Below are positions 23,698 through 32,543 of a DNA stretch of 50,618 bases, piece by piece. Under the pieces are notes generated by a model. That model did not search any database and was not told where the DNA came from. It worked only from the letters and a program-made list of their open reading frames with translations. Source of the stretch: Uruburuella suis (GTDB taxonomy: Bacteria > Pseudomonadota > Gammaproteobacteria > Burkholderiales > Neisseriaceae); contig NZ_SLXE01000019.1 of NCBI RefSeq assembly GCF_004341385.1, positions 1 to 50,618 on the forward strand, in the 5' to 3' direction. Within the stretch, counting starts at the first letter, position 1. Each line of letters opens with the position of its first letter. The translations under genes and the position numbers were made by a program.

Positions 23698-23738
23698 TTT
23701 CAGACGGCCTGCCATGTAAAACTCAAGGCCGTCTGAAA
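23698..23738. repeat. inverted DUS pair upstream of wzx
   Basis: TTTCAGACGGCC (23698-23709) and GGCCGTCTGAAA (23727-23738), with a 17-nt loop. It is the second hairpin in the wbpA-wzx gap. Confidence 0.8.
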
Positions 23739-23781
23739 AACTCCATACCTCTCAAATCCATATCCACCCTCGGATTGCCGC

Positions 23782-25200
23782 ATGAATACTCAAAAATTAA
23801 TCGGCTATGCTTTGGGCCCGCTCGGCAGCGCAGCGGCCAGCGCCATCGCTTTGCCCTTAATTTCTTGGTATTTCAGCGCCGAGGATATCGGCCGTATCGT
23901 GTTGCTGCAAACCGTTGCCGGCATGGTTTTACTGGTGATGGGCTTGGGATTGGATCAGGCTTACATTCGCGAATATCATGCCGCAGAAAACAAACCGGCT
24001 TTATTTAAAAATATCTTCATCTTGCCCTTGGCCTTGATAATTGCTGCATGTGTTGCATTATTTTTCAAGCTCGAATTGCCTGCGCAATGGATATTGAATC
24101 TTTCTGCGCCCTCGCTCGGGCTGCTTTGCATTATTTTTATTTTTACTACTTTCATTACCCGCTACCTTTCCGCCATTTTACGGATGCAGGAGCGTGCCTA
24201 TGCTTTCTCGCTCAGCCAGCTCATTCCTAAAATTTTAATTTTGCTGCTGATATTGCTTTACATTTTCTTTAACCTGCCAAAAACCACTTTCAACCTGATT
24301 TTGGCCTACGCTTTGGCGCAAGTGTTGACAGTAGCCGTTTTGGCTTTACAAACCCGCAGTGAAGTTTGCCAAGCCATGCGCTCATCCATGAGCCTGCCGC
24401 TGATGCGTGAAACACTCCGCTACGGCCTGCCGCTGGCATTGGGCGGCCTCGCTTATTGGGGATTATCTTCAATCGACCGTTTCTTACTGAAACAATTGGC
24501 CGACTTGAGTGAGCTGGGTGTTTATTCAATGGCGGTCAGCTTTGGCGCTATAGCACTGATTTTTCAAAGTATTTTCTCCACCATTTGGGCGCCGATGGTG
24601 TTTAAATGGGTTAAAGAGGGTGTCAATCTGGATAAAATCAGCGGCATTGTCGATGTGATGCTGGCTTTATGCGTGGCGATTTTGTGCCTTGTCGGCCTTT
24701 TTTCTCCCTTGGTTCCCTTGCTGCTGCCTGAAAAATATGCGCCGGTGCAGTTTATTTTATTATCGAGCATTTTGTTTCCTCTGCTCTACACGCTCACTGA
24801 AGTTACCGGCATCGGCATCAATGTGAGCAAACGCACTTGGTTGATTACCGTTTTTTCTCTGTTGGCGCTTTTGTGCAATTTGGGTTTGCTTTATTTCTTG
24901 ATTCCCAAGCTGGGCGCGCGTGGTGCGGCGATGTCTACTGCTGTTTCATTTTGGCTGTTTTTTGTGATGAAAACCGAAGCATCTCTGCGATTGTGGCAAC
25001 CGCTGCCGCGCCTGAAAGTATACGGCACCACTTTTGCATGCCTAGCCGTTTGCCTGGCCTACACTTACGCAGGCAATCGCGATAATTATTTTGCCTTTGC
25101 TGCTGTTTGGCTGATTACCCTTATTTGGCTTTGCTTACAGCACAAGCAAGTGCTGCACCGTGTGTTCACAACCCTCTCAGGCCGTCTGAAACAAAGATAA
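23782..25200 (+). CDS. oligosaccharide flippase (Wzx-like)
   Basis: A 472-residue membrane protein with about 12-14 predicted helices and the polysaccharide-biosynthesis/MATE-like layout. It should flip undecaprenyl-linked repeat units to the periplasmic face. Visible features are YGLPLALGGLAYWGLSSIDRFLLK (about residue 213) and SELGVYSMAVSFGAI, both typical of Wzx families. The A/T content is higher than in flanking core genes, as is usual for exchangeable flippase genes. The C-terminal SGRLKQR is encoded by a DUS that runs into the stop. Its neighbours are glycosyltransferase and polymerase genes. Confidence 0.85.
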   Translation: MNTQKLIGYALGPLGSAAASAIALPLISWYFSAEDIGRIVLLQTVAGMVLLVMGLGLDQAYIREYHAAENKPALFKNIFILPLALIIAACVALFFKLELPAQWILNLSAPSLGLLCIIFIFTTFITRYLSAILRMQERAYAFSLSQLIPKILILLLILLYIFFNLPKTTFNLILAYALAQVLTVAVLALQTRSEVCQAMRSSMSLPLMRETLRYGLPLALGGLAYWGLSSIDRFLLKQLADLSELGVYSMAVSFGAIALIFQSIFSTIWAPMVFKWVKEGVNLDKISGIVDVMLALCVAILCLVGLFSPLVPLLLPEKYAPVQFILLSSILFPLLYTLTEVTGIGINVSKRTWLITVFSLLALLCNLGLLYFLIPKLGARGAAMSTAVSFWLFFVMKTEASLRLWQPLPRLKVYGTTFACLAVCLAYTYAGNRDNYFAFAAVWLITLIWLCLQHKQVLHRVFTTLSGRLKQR

Positions 25201-25236
25201 AACGCTTGATTAATCTTTATAAATGAGCCAACAACC

Positions 25237-26400
25237 ATGCATGTATTGATTCTACCCTCTTGGTATCCCGAAACCCCTGACGATGTTGACGGCATTTTTT
25301 TCCGCCAGCAAGCACAAGCCTTGCAGCGCGCCGGCCTCACCGTAGGCGTGATCGCACCACAATTTCGCTCTATGCGCGGCCGGCCGGACACACTTTTTTC
25401 CTCCCAATACGGTTTTCGCCAATATGTAGAGCAGGATGTGCCGACGTTTGCCTACCAAACCATGTATTTCTTTCCCCGCATGCGCATCGACCGCGATCGC
25501 TGGGTGCGTGCCGGCAAAAAGCTGTTTGCCCGCTATGTCGCCCAACACGGCAAACCGGATATTCTGCACGCCCATTGCATGAATCATGCCGGCATTCTCG
25601 CTCATGCCATTCATCAGGAAACCGGCATTCCTTATGTGATTACCGAACACAGCTCCACTTATGCACGCAAACTCATCCACGATTGGCAATGGCCGGCCAT
25701 GCAGCCTGCTGCAGAAAAAGCGGCGGCCCGCCTTGCGGTGAGCAAAGAATTTTGCTCCTTGCTGCAAAACGAATATAAAGGTTTGAGCTGGGCATACTTG
25801 CCCAATATTCTCTCAGCCAAATTCGAAGCACCCGTTGATTTGTCTGCCAAGCCCCAAAACGAACATTTTACTTTTTGCTCCGTTGCCCACCTGCAGCACA
25901 AAAAGGGGTTTGATATTTTATTACCGGCCTTTGCCGAAGCCTTGAAAACCCGCCCCGGCCTGAAGCTTAAAATCGGCGGCACCGGCCCCGAAGAAGCCGG
26001 TTTGCGCCAATTGGCTGCCAATTTAAATTTGGGCGATTCGGTGGCATTTTTAGGTGGGCTGAAAAATGAAGAAGTGTTGCGATTGATGTATGAGAGTGAC
26101 GCTTTTGTGCTGGCCAGCCGTATTGAAACCTTCGGCGTGGTGTTTATTGAGGCATTGGCACAAGGCTTGCCGGTTTTGGCCACCCGTTGCGGCGGCCCTG
26201 AAAGCATTGTTACCGAAAGCAACGGTCTGTTGGTGCCGTCTGAAAACCAGCAAGCACTAACGGAAGGCTTGCTTAAGCTGCATGACAACCATCGCCAATA
26301 CATACCAGAGCAGCTAAGGCAGGCATGCCTGGCTGAATTTGGCGAACATAGTGTGGTGGCACAGCTTATGGCAACCTACCGTGCCGCCACTTCTGATTAG
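25237..26400 (+). CDS. glycosyltransferase family 4 protein
   Basis: A 387-residue GT-B glycosyltransferase. The N-terminal acceptor domain opens MHVLILPSWYPETPDDVDGIF, a start common in exopolysaccharide GT4 enzymes, and includes HAHCMNHAGILAHA. The C-terminal donor domain has VAHLQHKKGFDILLPAF and KIGGTGPEEAGLRQ, and the EX7E element ASRIETFGVVFIEALAQGLPV, where two Glu residues bind the nucleotide sugar. The sugar transferred is not predictable. It follows wzx by 36 bp and overlaps or abuts the start of the polymerase gene. Confidence 0.88.
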   Translation: MHVLILPSWYPETPDDVDGIFFRQQAQALQRAGLTVGVIAPQFRSMRGRPDTLFSSQYGFRQYVEQDVPTFAYQTMYFFPRMRIDRDRWVRAGKKLFARYVAQHGKPDILHAHCMNHAGILAHAIHQETGIPYVITEHSSTYARKLIHDWQWPAMQPAAEKAAARLAVSKEFCSLLQNEYKGLSWAYLPNILSAKFEAPVDLSAKPQNEHFTFCSVAHLQHKKGFDILLPAFAEALKTRPGLKLKIGGTGPEEAGLRQLAANLNLGDSVAFLGGLKNEEVLRLMYESDAFVLASRIETFGVVFIEALAQGLPVLATRCGGPESIVTESNGLLVPSENQQALTEGLLKLHDNHRQYIPEQLRQACLAEFGEHSVVAQLMATYRAATSD

Positions 26401-26422
26401 ATTGCGCTTGACAGGCCCAAAC

Positions 26423-27691
26423 GTGAAAATTAAAAGCTCAACCCTTTATATCTCGCTGGTTTACGGCATGCTAATCGCATTCATGATCGGCCCCACGCTG
26501 TCTTATCGAGTGGGGATACCGCGTATCGACAACCCGATGGCATTGCTGTTTATTCTATCCACAATAGTCATTTTTTTATGCGAGAAAAAAGGTTTCCCTA
26601 AAAAAATAATCTACGCTTTGCTGCCGCTCTCTCTGATGAGCGGTTGGGGGCTTTTGCACCTTTTTATCTCACCCATCAGCGCCACTTTATTTGCCGATTT
26701 GATGTTGTTTGCTATTTTGCCATGCTTTTTTTATATGCTTTTTTTAATCATAAGCAGGCATCCGCACAAATTAAAATTTATCCAAACCTTTCTTTTTTGC
26801 TTCACCTGCTTCATTACGCTTCCCTCCATCATCGAATTAGCAACCGGATTTCAGTTTGTGTTTGCCGATGAGGCGCTTTCCTTGGATACCGGCACACTGA
26901 AAGGCCTTTTTTTCAATCCGAATAATTTGGCCACTGCGGCTTTATGCATCACCCCGGCCATCTTGTTTTTCTTTCAGCTTTGCGGCAACACCACCAAAAG
27001 CACACTCACCGGCTGGGCTTTATTTACCCTCTTAGGTGCCGTTATTTTTGCCAGCGCCTCGCGCACCGCCATTTTGCTTTACTTATTGTTGTTGATATTT
27101 TTTCTGGTATACCGGCAAAACGGGCTGGCAACGGTGGTTTCACTTGCCTCAGCTGCGCTTATTTTGGCGATGATTCCACCCTCCATCATCCAAAATTTTT
27201 TACTCTCCCTGAACACTAATGAATTTTTAGAGCGCTTTTCCTCGCGGCTTTATCTGTTTTTATACGATTTTGGCAGCGACAATTCCGTTTCTTACCGTCA
27301 GGAAATCTATCATTATTTTTGGAATAACCCGCCTTTTCTCTATACAGGTTACGGCCCGAGAAATTTTTATGAATATTTTGGCGGGCATCTGAGCAGCAGC
27401 TTGGGCTTCACAAACCCCCACGCTTTCATCATTGAACTTTATCTTGCTTTCGGCATCATTGCTTTACTGAGCTTCACTGCCTACATCGCAGTTTATTCAC
27501 TCACCTGCATAAGCGCTCAAGGCTTGTCCTCCAAGGCTCGTTTTATTGCCCTGTTCAGCATGATTATTTTTTTGGTTGCCGGCTTCATACCATCAACCAT
27601 CATGCGGATGCCGTTTATATGGCTGCCCGGCTTTTTAATTTTTATTTATGTAATATGCAACAACACTCAGCGTGACAAAACTTTGGAATAA
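26423..27691 (+). CDS. O-antigen polymerase/ligase family protein (Wzy-like)
   Basis: A protein of about 422 residues with ten or more hydrophobic segments and a large periplasmic loop (about residues 255-330) holding SRLYLFLYDFGSDNSVSYR and GYGPRNFYEYFGG. This is the usual pattern for Wzy polymerases and WaaL-type ligases, and position in a wzx/wza/wzb/wzc locus favours Wzy. It is the most A/T-rich gene in the region. The start is uncertain: GTG 26423 (VKIKSSTLYIS) lies just past the preceding gene. The frame is also open further upstream, but that stretch overlaps the glycosyltransferase coding sequence. Confidence 0.78.
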   Translation: MKIKSSTLYISLVYGMLIAFMIGPTLSYRVGIPRIDNPMALLFILSTIVIFLCEKKGFPKKIIYALLPLSLMSGWGLLHLFISPISATLFADLMLFAILPCFFYMLFLIISRHPHKLKFIQTFLFCFTCFITLPSIIELATGFQFVFADEALSLDTGTLKGLFFNPNNLATAALCITPAILFFFQLCGNTTKSTLTGWALFTLLGAVIFASASRTAILLYLLLLIFFLVYRQNGLATVVSLASAALILAMIPPSIIQNFLLSLNTNEFLERFSSRLYLFLYDFGSDNSVSYRQEIYHYFWNNPPFLYTGYGPRNFYEYFGGHLSSSLGFTNPHAFIIELYLAFGIIALLSFTAYIAVYSLTCISAQGLSSKARFIALFSMIIFLVAGFIPSTIMRMPFIWLPGFLIFIYVICNNTQRDKTLE

Positions 27692-27695
27692 ATCT

Positions 27696-28766
27696 ATGAA
27701 AATCATTCTTACCTCTTCAATGAGCGGCCTGGGCGGCACAGAAAATGCCACATTCCGTTTAGGCAGATTACTGCGCCAATACGGCCATGATGTGATATTG
27801 GCTTCTTCAGACGGCCCCCTGATTGCAGAAGCACAAGATTTGGGCATCCGATGGCAAGCCATAGATTTCTATCAAGGCGGCACGCTCGGCTATCTCAAAG
27901 GCATGGCCGCCTATACTAAATTATTACGCGCAGAAAAGCCCGATGTCATACACTGCCAAATGGCCCGTATTGTGCCGGCCTGTGCCATCAGCGCGAAAAT
28001 CGCCTCTCCGAAAACCAAAGTGTTTTACCATGCTCGCGGTCTGGATCCGGAAACCTACCCGAAAATCGCCAAATTATTCGACAAACTCGGTGTATACATT
28101 ATCGGCAACTGCAAGCACGAGCGTGAAAAATTGATTCGCCACGGCTTTCCCGCCAACCGCATCAGCTACACCTACAACGCCTTGCACAAACCCGATTATG
28201 TGCCCGAGAAAGCAGAAAAAGATTATCTGATGCTGGGCACGCTTTCACGTTTGGACAAAGTGCGCGCCGTGCACCTAATGCTACCCATATTCAAAACCCT
28301 GCTTGACCGCGGCCTGCCGCTGCGTCTTTCCGTGGCCGGCATCGGCGAAGAGATGGACAACCTTAAAGCTCAAGCCGCTGATTTGGGCATTGCCGACAAA
28401 GTGGTTTTTCTGGGGGGCGTACGCGATTTGACTACTTATTTCAAGGATGTGGATATTTTGGTGAACACGCCCAATTGTGCCGGCGATCATGGCGCAGGCG
28501 TGGGCAACAATATTCTCGAAGCCGGCCTTTACGACACGCCGGTGGTTACCTACGACATGGCGGGCATTTCCGAAATGGTGATAAACGGCCAAACCGGCTA
28601 TTGCATTGCACTGGGGCATGCCGATGAATTTGCCGATGCCGTTGAAACCTTGGCAAACGATAAAGCTTTGCGCGAAAAACTGGGCAAAGCACTTCATCAG
28701 CACGTTGCCACGCTTTGTTCCGATGAAGAAATCTACCGCACCACCATGGCCGCCTATAATATGTAA
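27696..28766 (+). CDS. glycosyltransferase family 4 protein
   Basis: A 356-residue GT-B enzyme. The N-terminal loop SSMSGLGGTENATFRLGRLL is the family glycine-rich acceptor-side motif. HCQMARIVPACAISAKIA follows, and the donor domain shows LGTLSRLDKVRAVHLMLPIF, VAGIGEEMDNLK and GAGVGNNILEAGLYDTPVV with the Glu of the EX7E element. ATG 27696 starts 4 bp after the polymerase stop. An in-frame DUS near 27806 encodes SSDGPL. The donor and acceptor are unknown. Confidence 0.87.
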   Translation: MKIILTSSMSGLGGTENATFRLGRLLRQYGHDVILASSDGPLIAEAQDLGIRWQAIDFYQGGTLGYLKGMAAYTKLLRAEKPDVIHCQMARIVPACAISAKIASPKTKVFYHARGLDPETYPKIAKLFDKLGVYIIGNCKHEREKLIRHGFPANRISYTYNALHKPDYVPEKAEKDYLMLGTLSRLDKVRAVHLMLPIFKTLLDRGLPLRLSVAGIGEEMDNLKAQAADLGIADKVVFLGGVRDLTTYFKDVDILVNTPNCAGDHGAGVGNNILEAGLYDTPVVTYDMAGISEMVINGQTGYCIALGHADEFADAVETLANDKALREKLGKALHQHVATLCSDEEIYRTTMAAYNM

Positions 28767-28777
28767 CGGATAAGCAG

Positions 28778-29950
28778 ATGAACATCACCATTGTTGCCCC
28801 TTATTGCTCGCTGCCCAATGAGCCGCACTTCAACCGCTTTTGGTATTTGGCCGAGCTTTTGAGCCAATCGCATGATGTTTTGCTGATTACCAGCAACTTC
28901 AAGCATTACGATAAATCGTTCAGACGGCCTGAAGATGCCGAAGCTGCTTCCAAAGGCCGTCTGAAAGTCAAGCTGATGAACGAGAGCGGCTATTCGAAAA
29001 ACGTGTCGCTCGCGCGCTTGAAAAGCCATGATGTGTTTGTGAAAGATTTCGAGCAATGGCTGCAAAGCTGCCGCCCGGGTGAGCAAGATGTGGTGTTTTC
29101 CGCTTATCCCCTGATTGCCACCAATCTTCTTTTGGGCAAACACAAAGCACGGCTGGGCTATAAGCTGATTATCGATGTGCAAGACGTGTGGCCGGAATCG
29201 TTTTCCGCCGTGCTGCCCGTGCTGAAAAAAATTCCGCATAACCTGCTGCCCTTTGCCGGCCGCGCCAATGCCGCCTATCGCGCCGCCGATGCGCTGGTGG
29301 CCGTGTCGCAAACCTATCTTGACCGCGCACACGAAGCCAACCCCAATGCGCCCGGCGAAGTGGTGTATATCGGCGCCGATTTCGACACGCTCGAGCGCGT
29401 GAGCGCCAAAACTTTTTCAGATGGCCTTACCCACTTCTTTTATCTGGGCACGCTAAGCTTCAGCTACGATGTAGAAACCGTATGCAAAGGCGTGCAAAAG
29501 CTTTTGGATGCCGGCGAAAAAGTGGCCTTGCACATCATGGGCGGCGGCCCCGACTTGGAAAAGCTCAAAGCCTATGCGAATGAATCGATTATTTTTTACG
29601 GCTATGTACCGTATGCCGAAATGATTGCCACCGCCAAAGGCTGCGATATTGCGGTCAACCCGATTCATTCCTATGCCATGCAGTCGATTACCAACAAATT
29701 ATCCGATTATATGGCCTTGCAAAAACCGATTCTCAACAGCCAGGTGAATGATGAAGTGGCCGAAGTGCTCACCTTGCTGCCGCACGCCGATTACCCCTCC
29801 GGCGATGTAGACGGCTTCGTGGCCGCCGCCCGCCGTATTTTGCAGCAGCGAAACGGGCCGGTGCAATCGGAAGAAATCGTGCGCCGCTTCAAACGCGATG
29901 TGGCCTATCAAAAAATCATCACCCTGATTGAGAAACTTGCCCATGAATAA
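28778..29950 (+). CDS. glycosyltransferase family 4 protein
   Basis: A 390-residue GT-B enzyme. The N-terminus MNITIVAPYCSLPNEPHFNRFWYLAELL and the segment YKLIIDVQDVWPESFSAVLPV resemble the WbuB-type GT4 group. The donor domain has FYLGTLSFSYDVETVCKGV, HIMGGGPDLEKLKAYA and KGCDIAVNPIHSYAMQSITNKLSDYMALQKPI. Two DUS copies in inverted orientation lie inside the coding frame (about 28919-28966) and encode FRRPEDAEAASKGRLK. The gene overlaps the next by 8 bp, so the two are translationally coupled. Confidence 0.87.
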   Translation: MNITIVAPYCSLPNEPHFNRFWYLAELLSQSHDVLLITSNFKHYDKSFRRPEDAEAASKGRLKVKLMNESGYSKNVSLARLKSHDVFVKDFEQWLQSCRPGEQDVVFSAYPLIATNLLLGKHKARLGYKLIIDVQDVWPESFSAVLPVLKKIPHNLLPFAGRANAAYRAADALVAVSQTYLDRAHEANPNAPGEVVYIGADFDTLERVSAKTFSDGLTHFFYLGTLSFSYDVETVCKGVQKLLDAGEKVALHIMGGGPDLEKLKAYANESIIFYGYVPYAEMIATAKGCDIAVNPIHSYAMQSITNKLSDYMALQKPILNSQVNDEVAEVLTLLPHADYPSGDVDGFVAAARRILQQRNGPVQSEEIVRRFKRDVAYQKIITLIEKLAHE

Positions 29951-30554
29951 TATGTTGAAACGTTTATTGGATATTCTGGCCTCTGCCGCCGGATTATTGC
30001 TGCTCTCACCGGTGTTTTTGCTGCTGATTTATCTGATCCGCAAAAACCTCGGCGCGCCGGTGTTTTTCACCCAAATCCGGCCGGGGCAAAACGGCAAGCC
30101 TTTCAAAATGGTGAAATTCCGCTCCATGCGCGATGCGGTGGATGCAAATGGGCAGGCTCTGCCCGACAACGAGCGGCTCACGCCGTTTGGCCGCAAGCTG
30201 CGCGCCAGCAGCCTGGATGAGCTGCCCGAATTGTGGAATGTATTAAAAGGCGACATGAGCCTTGTCGGCCCCCGTCCTTTGCTGATGCAATATCTGCCGC
30301 TCTACAACGATTTCCAGCGCCGCCGCAACGAAGTGAAGCCCGGCATCACCGGCTGGGCGCAGGTAAACGGTCGCAATGCGCTTTCATGGGATGAAAAATT
30401 CAAGCTCGATGTGTGGTATGTTGATCACCACAATCTTTGGCTTGACATTAAAATTTTGCTGCTAACCGTAAAAAAAGTCTTTATCAAAGAAGGTATTTCC
30501 GCGCAAAACGATGCCACCATGCCTTTTTTCACAGGAAACGATGATGAAAAATAA
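29943..30554 (+). CDS. initiating phosphoglycosyl transferase (PglC-type sugar transferase)
   Basis: Transfers the first sugar phosphate from UDP-sugar to undecaprenyl phosphate, starting repeat-unit assembly. The short 203-residue monotopic form has an N-terminal re-entrant membrane helix (LLDILASAAGLLLLSPVFLLLIYLI). KMVKFRSMRDAVD, LRASSLDELPELWNVLKGDMSLVGPRP and the catalytic DE pair in SSLDELPE follow, then KPGITGWAQVNGRN. It matches the N-terminal half of neisserial PglB, but the C-terminal acetyltransferase or ATP-grasp half is absent. ATG 29943 overlaps the preceding stop. Confidence 0.9.
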   Translation: MNNMLKRLLDILASAAGLLLLSPVFLLLIYLIRKNLGAPVFFTQIRPGQNGKPFKMVKFRSMRDAVDANGQALPDNERLTPFGRKLRASSLDELPELWNVLKGDMSLVGPRPLLMQYLPLYNDFQRRRNEVKPGITGWAQVNGRNALSWDEKFKLDVWYVDHHNLWLDIKILLLTVKKVFIKEGISAQNDATMPFFTGNDDEK

Positions 30555-30678
30555 TATGATTTCTGCCATGCATACAACTCATCAGCACCCCTGCATCAAG
30601 AAATCGTCTTTTGCCCGCCAATGGAAAAACAATTTGCTTATCCCCCGCAATAACGCGAAAGCATGGAGGCAGCAATGA
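30544..30678 (+). CDS. 44-codon small ORF coupled to its neighbours
   Basis: The 120-bp gap between the sugar transferase and the HAD gene is bridged by an open frame. It starts 11 bp before the transferase stop and ends with a TGA that overlaps the HAD start (ATGA, 30675-30678). The peptide is basic and starts MKNNMISAMHTTHQHPCIKK, with no recognised domain. No good Shine-Dalgarno is seen, so it could be a real small protein, a coupling device, or the remains of a deleted gene. I favour none strongly. Confidence 0.35.
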   Translation: MKNNMISAMHTTHQHPCIKKSSFARQWKNNLLIPRNNAKAWRQQ

Positions 30679-31349
30679 ACACGCCGATTCGCGCCGATGA
30701 AAGCGTGATTGTGTTTGATTTGGACGACACGCTTTATGCCGAATTCGACTATAAAGTATCCGGTATCAAAGCCGTGTGCCGCCAAGTGGCCGAGCTTTAT
30801 CCGCAATGCGACAAGCAGGCATTGCTCTCTTCCCTCAATATGCAGGGCAACAGCTGGCTGGATGATTTGTGCGATTATTGCCATTTTAACGATTCGGAAA
30901 AAGCCGCACTATTGTGGCAATACCGTTTGCACACGCCCGATATCCGGCCTTATATGCCGTCTGAAAAGCTGAAGAAGCTTATCCGCCAATTTGCCGGCAG
31001 CGCCCTGATCACCGATGGGCGCAGCCTCACCCAACGCTTGAAACTTTCCGCCTTGGGGCTGGCCGACTGCTTTGAGCATGTGTTGGTTTCCGAAGCCTTC
31101 GCCTCGGAAAAACCGCAGCCCGAGCGCTTTGTGTTTGTAGAAGAAAAATATCCGGCCAAAACCTGGATTTATATCGGCGACAACATCAAAAAAGATTTTG
31201 TCACCCCCAACCGCAGAGGCTGGCGCACCATAGGCCTGCGTGCTGCACCGCACAATATCCACCGGCACGAGGCCGCCGATTTCCCCGACGACCATCAGCC
31301 GCATCACTGGATCAACCATTTAGAAGAAATCAAGGATTTGCTATGTTAA
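30675..31349 (+). CDS. HAD family hydrolase
   Basis: A 224-residue HAD phosphatase. Motif I is VFDLDDTLY (nucleophile and acid Asp), motif II is ALITDGRS, motif III Lys is in ASEKPQPERF, and motif IV is YIGDNIKKDF. The helical cap (about 20-90) is of the HAD-IA type. In polysaccharide loci such enzymes often act beside an ATP-grasp protein; none is present here, and the substrate is unknown. The start at 30675 has GGAGG 5 nt upstream; ATG 30663 is less likely. A meningococcal-dialect DUS (ATGCCGTCTGAA) is in frame at 30954-30965. It overlaps the next gene by 7 bp. Confidence 0.85.
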   Translation: MNTPIRADESVIVFDLDDTLYAEFDYKVSGIKAVCRQVAELYPQCDKQALLSSLNMQGNSWLDDLCDYCHFNDSEKAALLWQYRLHTPDIRPYMPSEKLKKLIRQFAGSALITDGRSLTQRLKLSALGLADCFEHVLVSEAFASEKPQPERFVFVEEKYPAKTWIYIGDNIKKDFVTPNRRGWRTIGLRAAPHNIHRHEAADFPDDHQPHHWINHLEEIKDLLC

Positions 31350-32518
31350 ACACTTCATTGTCTCCGTGGCCGAGCTTCACCCAAGAAGAAGCCGATGCCG
31401 TATCGCGCGTATTGCTTTCCAACAAAGTCAACTACTGGACCGGCCAAGAATGCCGCGAATTTGAAAAAGAATTTGCCGCGTTTGCCGGCACCGAATACGC
31501 CGTGGCGCTGGCCAACGGCACGCTGGCGCTGGATGTGGCGCTCAAAGCCATGGATATCGGCGCGGGCGATGATGTGATCGTCACCTCACGCACCTTTTTG
31601 GCCTCTGCCTCCGCCATTGTCACCGCCGGCGCCAATCCGGTGTTTGCCGATGTGGATCTCAACAGCCAAAACATCAGCGCCGACACCATTCAAGCGGCCT
31701 TAACCCCCACCACCAAAGCCATTATCGTGGTGCATCTGGCCGGCATGCCCGCTGAGATGGATGCCATTATGGCGTTGGCCGAAAAACATAAGCTGTGGGT
31801 GATTGAAGATTGCGCCCAAGCGCACGGTGCCCGCTATAAAGGCCGCCCCGTCGGCTCCATCGGCCATGTGGGCGCTTGGTCGTTTTGCCAAGACAAAATC
31901 ATGACTACCGGCGGCGAAGGCGGCATGGTCACCACCAACGATAAAGCATTGTGGTTGAAAATGTGGGCTTATAAAGACCACGGCAAAAGCTACGATGCCG
32001 TTTACCACCGCGAACACGCACCGGGTTTTCGCTGGTTGCACGAGAGCTTCGGCACCAACTGGCGCATGATGGAAATGCAGGCCGTCATCGGCCGCATCCA
32101 GCTCAAACGCATGCCGGACTGGACGGCCAAGCGCCAAGCCAACGCCGCCAAGCTCGCCCAAAGCCTGGGCAAATTCGCCTGCATCCGCCTGGTGGACGTG
32201 CCCGATTATATCGAACACGCGCAATACAAATTCTATGCTTTTGTAAACCCAGGCCGTCTGAAAGCCGGTTGGACGCGCGACCGCATCGTGGATGAATTAA
32301 ACGCGCTCAAAGTGCCCTGCTATCAAGGCAGCTGCTCGGAGGTGTATCTCGAAAAAGCCTTCGACAACACGCCGTGGCGGCCGCAACAGCGCCTGAAAAA
32401 TGCCGTGGAATTGGGCGACACCAGCCTGATGTTTTTGGTGCACCCCACCCTCACCGAAGCGGAAATCGCTTTTTGCTGCCAACACATCGAAACCGTTTTA
32501 ACCCAAGCCTGCGCCTGA
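31343..32518 (+). CDS. pglC: DegT/DnrJ/EryC1 aminotransferase (PglC-like in neisserial naming)
   Basis: A 391-residue PLP-dependent sugar aminotransferase. It should convert the UDP-4-keto-6-deoxy-GlcNAc made by the downstream PglD-like dehydratase to the 4-amino sugar using glutamate. Key parts are GTEYAVALANGTLALDVALKAM (PLP phosphate contact), VIEDCAQAHGARYKG (Asp on the pyridine ring) and WSFCQDKIMTTGGEGGM with Schiff-base Lys185. Length matches neisserial PglC. A DUS in frame near 32253 encodes GRLKAG. The symbol follows neisserial pgl usage and is an inference from family and context. Confidence 0.85.
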   Translation: MLNTSLSPWPSFTQEEADAVSRVLLSNKVNYWTGQECREFEKEFAAFAGTEYAVALANGTLALDVALKAMDIGAGDDVIVTSRTFLASASAIVTAGANPVFADVDLNSQNISADTIQAALTPTTKAIIVVHLAGMPAEMDAIMALAEKHKLWVIEDCAQAHGARYKGRPVGSIGHVGAWSFCQDKIMTTGGEGGMVTTNDKALWLKMWAYKDHGKSYDAVYHREHAPGFRWLHESFGTNWRMMEMQAVIGRIQLKRMPDWTAKRQANAAKLAQSLGKFACIRLVDVPDYIEHAQYKFYAFVNPGRLKAGWTRDRIVDELNALKVPCYQGSCSEVYLEKAFDNTPWRPQQRLKNAVELGDTSLMFLVHPTLTEAEIAFCCQHIETVLTQACA

Positions 32519-32543
32519 GCACAGGCTGATCGGAATACCCGAC

